A DNA stretch of 64,000 nucleotides from Scolanthus callimorphus (lineage: Eukaryota; Cnidaria; Anthozoa; Actiniaria; Edwardsiidae). Shown one piece after another: positions 56,256 through 64,000 of the stretch. The notes below the pieces were generated by a model that was not told the DNA's origin, ran no database searches, and saw only the letters and a list, made by a program, of their open reading frames with translations. The stretch lies in NCBI GenBank assembly GCA_033964015.1, contig CM066912.1, forward strand, positions 29,226,532 through 29,290,531. Direction: 5' to 3'. The position numbers were made by a program, and so were the translations under genes. Numbering within the stretch: position 1 is the first letter of the stretch; each line of letters opens with the position of its first letter.

Positions 56256-59200
56256 TCAGTAGTTAACTGACTCTGCAAGTGGCTGCTGTTCCGGGCGATA
56301 CTTGTACATAGGCGGCTTGTTGCATTCATCGATTTGTTCCTTGATTTGGTTAATAAATACATGTGTCATAATGATTCCAGCAAACTACAAGCAAAAACAC
56401 AGACAGAGACTGTTAGTTGTAATAGCGGAGCTCCTTAGTGGTTGAAGGCTGCAGAACAGAGCACCATGAATAATCGCAGGGAAAAATACAATAGCTAACT
56501 CAGATATACGATCTACTTTGTTGTTCATTGTTCAGTGGTAATTGAAATTCACACTTTCAGTTGTGTATTTTGGAAGGTGGGGCTAATAAAAATGGTTCAC
56601 AAAAGTGTGGTGGCTGAGTAACAGGAAATGAAAGAAAATTTCTGAAAAAGTGTGCTTTCCAACTCAAGATGCTACATTTTCATTTCTCAAATCCTTATTA
56701 CAAGAGTGAGTTTGCTCAGTGAGTGCTTTGATTGTTTTAAGCTGACATACCTCTGGCAATGCAAAGGCAATGGCAATAGCTGCGACAACATACAGATGAT
56801 CTCTGAACCAAAGAATGACTGCATCAAGACACCCAACAACGTAAATTTTCTTCTCGTTTGCCAGCTGTAAGCGCTGATGGCAGGAAAATAAAACAGTACA
56901 AACATGATCAGATAACAAGATGGCATTTCATATGCAAAGTCTAAAGCATAGTAGATGGAGAAGCTTTGACCACTAAGTGTACCAGGAAAGAGAATGGGAG
57001 AGGGGCATAAGGGGTGTCTGAAAACCCAAAAGCCATGATAAACATATAACAAAACTGCACCATTTTCTTAAAAACCGAAACCGCATAGAAATGTGTAGAC
57101 ATTGATATCATGTCATTGATTAATAACAGCAAATTACAGGCTTTATGAAGCACAAAACCGAAAGTTAGGATGAAAAACAAACAAACGTAAAACCGCATTG
57201 AAATACCGGTAAGGAAAATCCTCGAACAGCTTTGCTTCATAATAACAAACTTTGTTTTAACTCGAATTTATAGAATAGCTTGTAACAGTTGATGTACAGC
57301 CATTACAGCTAATTTCTCCGAGTATTATACATAAACAACACATTTAAGAACCCCAACTGGCCGGGAGGCAAACCAGTCGGCTATGTACAAAGAATGGTCG
57401 AGGAGTCAGAGCGGGGTCTCGAACTCGGGTCACCGGATTACGAGGACGACGCTCTGACCACTCGGCCACCCTGCCTCCATAATAATACCGTGAAACTAAA
57501 TGTTCGGGCAAAAGAAACTGTGACACTGTGAAGCAGTGCCAAAAATGGCAAAACCGCAAACCCTTACGTATCCCCTCCAATGGCAATGCCTGATTTACAC
57601 GTTGTGTCTTATTGGGCTCATTTACACTGTATCCCATATTGGTTAACTTTGAGACCTGTTTTTCCAGCACTTACATGCTTCTTTCTGACATTCCATCCAC
57701 ACTGTACATTGATAGGCTAAAACAAACAAAAGAGAAGGTTACTTTCCATAAGCAGGGATCTGGTAAAATCTGAAGGAAAAAAAAAACAGAAATTAGTGCA
57801 AAAATTTTTGCAAACTCACATCTCCATCTTTCATGGCACAGCAAGAGTGTGGCACCCCACATGCTTCTGATGATGGACCACCACACTTGAAGTATCTGTT
57901 GATATCCCAGTCGTTGATGTCTGAACTTCCACAGCACTTAAACTGTTGAAATTGAGTTTCACAGGTTTGAGTGCAAGAATTGACATTGTGACTGATATAG
58001 TCACCAAACCATTCACTACTAGGGGTGGACATTGGATTAAATTTTATTTTTTAATTTTCTAAAAACTACCGTAAATGCTCTATTAATCCCCCAAGCCTCA
58101 AGTTTCTGATAAGCCCCCATCTACAATAAGCCCCCTCCCCTCAAAATTTGAGTACTATTACAGTTAGACATTCAAACTGTGAACACTTGGTTAAATTTTA
58201 TATTACTGTTCATGCTTGCTATTCTCACTGAAACTGTTTGAAAAATGCAATGAAGTTTTATAACCACGGCAAAAGTTAAAATATATTTTCAATTGTGAAA
58301 AAATGTATCTACCAGTAGGTGTTCACGGTTCGAATGCCCTGACTGTAAACAAACAGGGCAAAACATGATATTAAAAAAGTAAGCTGATTTTACTCTTAGG
58401 TTACAATGAGAAATAAGTAAACTTGTGTAACAGTTGCTGGGCACCCCTGTGCCCAGACTCCTTGGGCCTGGCCCGAGAAACAGGACTCTTGGTTATGGCG
58501 GCCATTGAGGACTGACTCTTGTTGAGTTAATCGCCAAGTATTTCGCTATTTCCAGTTCGACATATTACGTACGGTTTACACTTGTACAAGGCAGATGTTT
58601 CTGGCTATGGCTTCAGACTAGCCTACTACTATATTCATAGTACAAATACTTTATGTTCATTTCAAAAGCCTTTATTTTAAGCCCCCTCCCCCTCCAATAA
58701 GCGCCCCTCTATGAGTCCCAGAATTGGATAAGCATTTAGTATTTACAAATCATTATTATTTCAACAATAGGCCACTTGCACTAACTGGGTCATGTGACAA
58801 ATACAATACATTCTGAATAAAATCTTGAAAATTCAACTCGCTGCCATTTGCTACAGGTTGCTGAAACTTCAGTTTCTGACTAATATCAATGGGTTCTTTG
58901 TATTACTGGAGCTGATTTTGACAAAACATCTCGTTAAGAGGTAGTTGGGGTCACATGACCCACTTAGTGCAAGTGGCCTATTAGAGCGGATTTCAGATGA
59001 CTGTCATGTTTGCGATTGGTTTGCTTTCTCATTGGCTGCTTATTTCCATCAACCAATCAAATTACAAACTAATTACAATCAAGGAATTACTAGCCAATTG
59101 GTTCGGCTCCTGATTGGCTGGGCTGGAACCCATTCAGCAGTAAGTTGTAATTACTCTTGTTTCTGATTGGCTAGTGATTGCACAATTGCGCTTACTTTCA

Positions 59201-61959
59201 CGACGGTCATCTGAAATCTGCTCTATTGCTCATCAATTATTGTAGTCTTCTTACATTTTGCTGAAGGCCATCAATAATGTTCTGCAGATCAATGTCATCC
59301 CTGTAATTAATGATGCCTTTCTTGATCTGGCTCTGTACTGATGACCTAACCTGTAGAATAAAATAATAAATAAAATTACACACAGAGGTGATCAACCTTA
59401 AACTTGCATATAGTAAACAAAAAAAAATCTTGTCAATGTTATTTTTCTACAGGAGTTTTGGGACATGCTCCCCCACAGAATATTTTGCAATATTAGACCT
59501 AAAAGAAGGCCATCAAAATTTGGTGATAAATAACCCAAATTTTGACTCAATCTTGTCTGCGAAATGGTAAAAATACAGGTTATTTGCTCATTTATTTTGG
59601 TAACCATTAATAGATATTATTGGGCCACACATCAAAAATCTTGGGGCGGTGGAGCAGTGCCCCACAGCCCCATGCTTCCATCACGCATGTAAAATGGGAA
59701 AAATTTAGATATACAAATTCCATGAATGTTTTTTTTCAAAAACAGTTCCTGCAGCTATAGAAATCACAGAGGGAATGGGTACCTACCTCAGGCCAGAAAG
59801 CAAATGCAAGTAATCCAGCAAGTACTTCTAGTACAACAATGACGATCATTACCCATTTGTACTGAAAAATAAATGCAATGTATGCAACAGAATAAATGAA
59901 ATAAATTTATTGATTTGCTTCAGTGCAACAATGATTGGCTAGTATCACAAATAATAATGTGTGATTCCAGAAAATATCCATCCTCCCCCCCATCCCTCTG
60001 GAATTTCCAAAGGAAAATACAGTATTTGTATGGAATAAATCAGGTAAACTGTCACTCCCCCACCCCTCTGGAATTTCCAATCCCTTGAGTTGGGGGCAAA
60101 TGGATATTGTTTTGAACCACAAAAATTGTCCTGACCATTAACTCGGTGGACACATGACAGTATATAGATTCAACATTTTACTCACAGTCTGTAAGAAGCA
60201 GATATTTTCTCGGAGAGAACCAACTGTCCCGAAGAATGAGATGATAATGATGAACAATCCAACAGCAATTAACACAGCAGCAGGGTCGGTATACAAGCTA
60301 GAGAGCTTGTTGTAGGATTCTTTCTGAGTGACTGCCCACATGCCAACACCAAACATGATACCTCCAATGGCCTAAAAATTAAGAAACATGAGTATTTACA
60401 TGATATGGCAGGGCCTGAAATTAAGAAAAAAAAAATGAGGCCGCATTTTGGCAAATAGTGTCAATTTTTAGCTGCATTTTACAGACTGTAAGTGACAAAG
60501 TCACTAAAATTTAGTTGCAAATGAGAATCGTTTAGTTGTAAAAGCGACTCATACAGGCGCAATTTCCAGCCCAGTACAGTGTATGGGAGCTACATAAGGT
60601 GCTTTAGTCTACCACACAGCCGTTCTTTTGTGTCGGCCATTCAAAACTTAAAAAAAAACTTAAATTCTGGTTTGGATGAAATGGTACAATCGATTGTTTG
60701 GTCATTCAAATTGTCATGTGTATACTGATGATTTTACTGTGTGTATAATTAAACGTATGTGTGTGTACTCTTCTCTATTGCCATCCCGGTCGGAGCTACC
60801 AATCAGAATTGCTTGTAATGGTCATTGGTACTCCAACCACTCTTATGATCAAAATATACTTCTAGGGGTGGGGAATGTGACTGCAAGTATAAAAACCCAA
60901 ATTTACTTTTACTTTATACAAACTGATTGTCTATAAGTCCAGGGATGAACTCAAAACTAAAAAAACATAACGTTGTAACATATGCTTGGCACATTCAAAC
61001 TACTTCCAAATCATCAGGAACATGCATGCTACCAAAACAGATTGATTTCCTCAGATCTACTACACAGCATCATCTTTGCGATCTGGATAAGAGGGATGCA
61101 CTTTCTTGCTCAAGTTATTTTTATATACACAGATCGAGAGCCTGTGCAGTCCTTTTTTCCAGACAGAAATATCAATAAAAGAATGATTAGTTTATTCAGC
61201 ATCGTCACGCCTATAAACCAATCACGCGAAGCAAACACTGTACATGAAGCATCACCCAAAATCGTATTTGAACGTTTTTACTGAAGAAAATAGTTTTTTG
61301 TTAAATTGGTTTAAGTATGCTTGACTGTAATTATTGGATATTTATCCTTCTTATAGCTACCCCCGACTAAAGCCATGTCCGTCAGCTGCTGTAACTTACT
61401 TAAGTTACTATTAACCGTAAGTTAAAGCAAAAGGTTTCGATTCGAACAAGGTTTCAAGAAAGCTTGAATTTACAAAAACAAAAAGCTTTATTCAGAATTT
61501 TTGATTGCTTGAGAATCTAGTGTTAATATGGCAACTAAATTGGCGGTAACTTATTATTAATCAAGTAAATATAGAATGATTTATAGTGATCTTACAGTTT
61601 TGAAGCTGTTCACAGTCAAACGGCGCGAAGCCACGAATAATTCGATATCTAAATTTAAAATCAAAATGAGATCGCAGAAAGCATTTGAATTTGAACTAAA
61701 GCTACCAAAACTAACTTAATTTGATTGGAAGAAAGATCAAAAACAGGGTTGTGAGGCATAACACAATGAAGCCCAGTATAATTTAGAATGGAAAACTGCA
61801 AGTTATGATGCTTCTAGAAGAATGCAGCAAAGTAAAACGAGCATCAACAACTAAACTTCAAAATTCTCCAAAACTTACCCAATATAGCAGATTAAAAGCA
61901 AAGATCGTATATTTCAGACACTTGCTGATGACATTCTGAGCGTCTAGATTGGACTCCAT
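56256..61959 (-). CDS. TspanC8-type tetraspanin (complete, 281 residues)
   Basis: Eight exons, every junction in phase 0: 61959-61879, 60371-60186, 59861-59787, 59350-59255, 57942-57820, 57716-57675, 56864-56751, 56384-56256 (stop 56258-56256). TM1 spans exons 1-2 (YTIFAFNLLYW, AIGGIMFGVGMW). TM2 is in exon 2 (AAVLIAVGLFIIIISFFGTV, then the conserved GSLRENICFL). TM3 is in exon 3 (VMIVIVVLEVLAGLLAFAF). The large extracellular loop has YRDDIDLQNIIDGLQ, the CCG motif, DWDINRYFKC, CGVPHSCC, VQCGW and GCLDAV: exactly eight loop cysteines. TM4 is VVAAIAIAFALPE into FAGIIMTHVF. Eight cysteines with YRDDIDLQN and CGVPxSCC mark the TspanC8 group (Tspan5/14/17/33 type), which in vertebrates escorts the protease ADAM10 to the surface; that role here is inference. 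The short tail ends ...ESVNY. It is head to head with UTP20. Confidence 0.94.
57350..57478 (-). mobile_element. tRNA-derived SINE in tetraspanin intron
   Basis: The reverse strand reads GCAGGGTGGCCGAGTGGTCA (A box, tRNA-Ser/Leu-like), then GAGTTCGAGACCCCGCTCTG (B box) and a short unrelated tail. There is no closing acceptor stem. It lies between exons 6 and 7. Confidence 0.65.
58985..59225. mobile_element. Foldback element, termini TAGAGCGGATTTCAGATGAC
   Basis: TAGAGCGGATTTCAGATGAC then TGTCAT at the left; GACGGTCATCTGAAATCTGC then TCTA at the right. The interior is rich in (A/T)GATTGGCT and CAATTG units as in 25765-26110. It ends 30 bases from tetraspanin exon 4. Confidence 0.75.
59955..60122. 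mobile_element. MITE, GTGTGGTTCCAGAAA family
   Basis: GTGTGATTCCAGAAAATATC at the left, GATATTGTTTTGAACCACA at the right, inner AAATACAGTATTTGTATGGA. A diverged copy in tetraspanin intron 2. Confidence 0.65.
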
Positions 61960-62603
61960 AATGTGAAAGGTTTGTATTTAGCAGATATTTTCGATAACTT
62001 TGAAGCAGACAAGCAAACTGAAGGGAGGAATCAACAACGCGCCATGCCTTACTCATTTGCATAAGACTTTGGTACCCAGACCCTCGCGTGTGCATTGGCG
62101 CGCCTTTTCGTAATAAAATTATAAAATTTTCTTTTCATTCGTTTCCGTGTTCGTTCTTCTTTTTAATGACTATTTTTATATTTTTCTCTATACTGGTACC
62201 CCACAGGGGACACAACACAAGTAAAACATTCTTTTTAACATTCCATCCCATTTTTATTTGCGGCTTGTCCCTAAAACAAACAAATAACATCAAAGAAGAA
62301 AAAATGGAAATAAATACAGAGGAATCCGATCGACCTCGTTCCCAGGGTCTTCTGGGTAATTTTCAAGATTTTCTTCCATTGGAAGAAAATTACCCAGAAG
62401 ACCCTGGGAAGAAAATTACCCAGAAGACCCTGGGAAATGTATGAGTGGTCAGCGGTAATCTACTCGCCCCAGTCCATTGCACGTGTATTTTCAACATGGC
62501 GTCCGCGAATTACTATTTTCCACATGGCGCTTTAGAAACTTAAAATCCACTCTTATATCTCAAGAAATGCATTCATAATTTAACTGCCGACAAGCTTACG
62601 ATC
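61960..62603. promoter_or_regulatory. Head-to-head intergenic region, candidate bidirectional promoter
   Basis: The tetraspanin ATG (61959, - strand) and the UTP20 ATG (62604, + strand) are 644 bases apart and face away from each other. No TATA box stands out for either. The region holds a 95-bp palindromic element (62335-62430) closer to UTP20. Shared promoter use is inferred from spacing only. Confidence 0.5.
62335..62430. mobile_element. Palindromic element, CCCAGGGTCTTCTGGGTAA family
   Basis: CGTTCCCAGGGTCTTCTGGG, then GAAAATTACCCAGAAGACCC twice in a row (62386 and 62411). The palindrome plus one extra direct copy of an arm. Related to 9085-9165. Confidence 0.75.
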
Positions 62604-63111
62604 ATGGTTAAAAAGAAGGAGAAAAATACTTTCAAATTTCAAGGTTTTCGGAGCGAATTTCGAATATTAGGCTTGATATTTCTCACCGCGTGGAGAAACG
62701 AACTGAGACTCCAGACGACACAGAAACATTCTGTAGTGAGGCTTTGAACAAATGGAGGGAATTAAACTGCACTTTACCCTTCCAGAAAGCTGCACAAGAT
62801 TTACATCCCTTGGTTCAGACACTTGCACAGCTTGTCCATCACGACAAAGAAGTAATCGAGATTCTAAAACGCCATCTTCAAGTTCAAGGGTCTCTGGCTT
62901 TGGAACCGCTGCTGGACATTTTGGTTCAAATTGCGCGGGATTTACAAAGCGATTTTTATCCATACTTCACGGATTTGTTTAATGTTTTGGTAACTCTACT
63001 TAATGTCAATTCTCAAGATAGCATGATCCTGGAACTTGTGTTTACTGCTCTCGGATATTTGTTTAAGTTTTTGTGGAGATATTTGATCAAAGACATTGAA
63101 AGTGTATTTAG
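62604..63111 (+). CDS. UTP20: UTP20, first coding exon (partial gene, apparent frameshift)
   Basis: UTP20 is a very large HEAT-repeat protein of the small-subunit processome, needed for nucleolar 18S rRNA processing. The exon has a long frame, open from 62612 to the donor TTTAG|GTAAGA (63112). It reads FSERISNIRLDISHRVEK, ALNKWRELNC, HLQVQGSLALEPLLDILVQI, ARDLQSDFYPYFTDLFNVL and YLFKFLWRYLIKDIESV, in the order of the human N-terminus. The natural ATG at 62604 starts MVKKKEKNTFKFQ, also as expected, but in a different frame. The two frames meet at TTTCAAGG (62637-62644), where one A too few would explain the shift. A GTG at 62690 is open in the long frame but is unlikely to be the start. The remaining exons lie beyond the window. 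Confidence 0.9.
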
Positions 63112-64000
63112 GTAAGAAATTTGTTATACACTTGTTTGAACGATGGAACATTGCGTTTCTAGGATGGAATGAGACGTTTCTATGGAGAACCAAAACATTC
63201 TGCACTCCGTGATTGGTCAGTGAAAAATAAGCATAGTGGTTGCCCTTGGAAATGTCTCACTTTTTTTTCACAATGCAACTTTCAAATGTTCAATTAACAT
63301 AAAGTGCAAACTGTTTGGGTTAAACAGTCGAATGCAATCAGCTGTATTTAAAAAAAATGTTACACCATCACAACTGTCTGCTATAGCTTGCAATGATGCA
63401 CCATTGAGAGCAAATAGGTAACCAAAGTAGAATAATAGCCATGCCAATACCCTGCCAATACCTATGCCAAACGATTCTAAAAATTGCTCACAAGAAGTTT
63501 TGTACTTGGTTAAAACCCTGTGACGGGTGATGGGTGAGACAGTTTCATAGCCCATAAAACTCTATGCTAATGAGGTAACGGTAAAAGTAGTGAACTCAGT
63601 CCATTAAAATCTCATAGAATTTCTATCCATCCTTTGGTCTAAATCTGATTTATGTGATACGAAACCATAGAACAAAAAACTAATGGTGTTATTTTGAAAA
63701 TTTCTTACCATATTAGATAAACACAACAAACCAATCATAACATTGTCACACCCATCGGACACAGGATCTTTAACAAAAAAAATCATTCTTCTTTTTTTCC
63801 CCATGATGCACTGCAGGCATCTAATTTCAACTTTAAAAAAAATTCTGTTCTGGCTCTCAAATTAACTATTTTGGAACTTCCCAGATCCCCTTCCTATGGA
63901 ATTCCAGGGCGAGTAAGGTGGAATTTCAGGAAAGTTATTCTAAAATATTCAAGTTTTCTAGATATCCAGGGCAGAAAGGGATAACTCAGGATTTGCACCA
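63112..64000. other. UTP20 intron 1 (start)
   Basis: No further UTP20 exon is visible. It holds the foldback element at 63145-63345 and, near 63890-63930, a GGAATTCCAGGGCGAGTA unit of the repeat also seen at 55840-56060. Confidence 0.6.
63145..63345. mobile_element. Foldback element, diverged copy of 34420-34675
   Basis: ATTGCGTTTCTAGGATGGAA, GACGTTTCTATGGAGAACCA, GATTGGTCAGTGAAAAATA, GGTTGCCCTTGGAAATGTC and the mirrored CAATGCAACTTTCAAATGTT match the element at 34420-34675 in order. Confidence 0.75.

Noticed and set aside
57380..57478. tRNA-Ser/Leu-like gene on the - strand
   Set aside because: A and B boxes are present but the cloverleaf does not close. It lies inside a tetraspanin intron with a SINE-like tail.
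57943..58032. Extended start of tetraspanin exon 5 (extra Cys pair)
   Set aside because: The acceptor TTTCAACAG at 57943 keeps phase 0 and gives the eight-cysteine loop. The upstream open part would add two unexpected cysteines and break phase.

Overview
The window looks like anthozoan cnidarian nuclear DNA (stony coral, sea anemone or relative). The genes have many GT-AG introns and short exons. Introns and intergenic space are packed with short palindromic or foldback elements, tRNA-derived SINEs and a decayed LINE. One gene encodes a six-cysteine secreted peptide of the sea-anemone BDS/APETx defensin-like type. There is one 100-base assembly gap at 30299-30398. Gene models were read by eye from frames, splice sites and intron phase, so exon edges are firm where phases agree and are flagged where they do not.

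Left part (0-20.7 kb): the 3' end of a + strand MICAL-family gene (bMERB coiled-coil domain; 498-7332) is followed by 4 kb of mobile-element debris. Next comes a large - strand docking-protein gene (PH + IRS-type PTB + very long tyrosine- and proline-rich tail; 20667 down to 11626), the kind of scaffold that sits under receptor tyrosine kinases.

Middle (24-39.4 kb): the first five coding exons of the splicing factor YJU2 (+ strand, 24081-30029) run into the assembly gap. Beyond the gap are three phase-compatible + strand exons of unknown identity. On the - strand (39374 down to 35603) is an intron-containing animal gene for a secreted CapA/PGA_cap-type metallophosphatase-like protein, a family best known from bacterial capsule synthesis. 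A decayed LINE reverse transcriptase lies at 32.4-32.8 kb.

Repeat-rich stretch (39.4-56.2 kb): a ~125 bp satellite array is split by a 472 bp element with an 8 bp target duplication, and a ~1.08 kb element with an 8 bp target duplication is nested in an older foldback element. The complete small secreted peptide gene lies here, with TATA box, non-coding first exon and two coding exons (49.4-51.4 kb). An orphan terminal exon lies just upstream of it.

Right end (56.3-64 kb): a complete eight-exon TspanC8-type tetraspanin (- strand) is head-to-head, 644 bp apart, with the first exon of the rRNA-processing factor UTP20 (+ strand), which runs off the window. The UTP20 exon carries an apparent one-base frameshift near its start.

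The genes are unrelated in function (cytoskeletal regulation, RTK signalling, splicing, secreted enzyme, secreted peptide, membrane scaffold, ribosome biogenesis), as expected for ordinary animal gene order.
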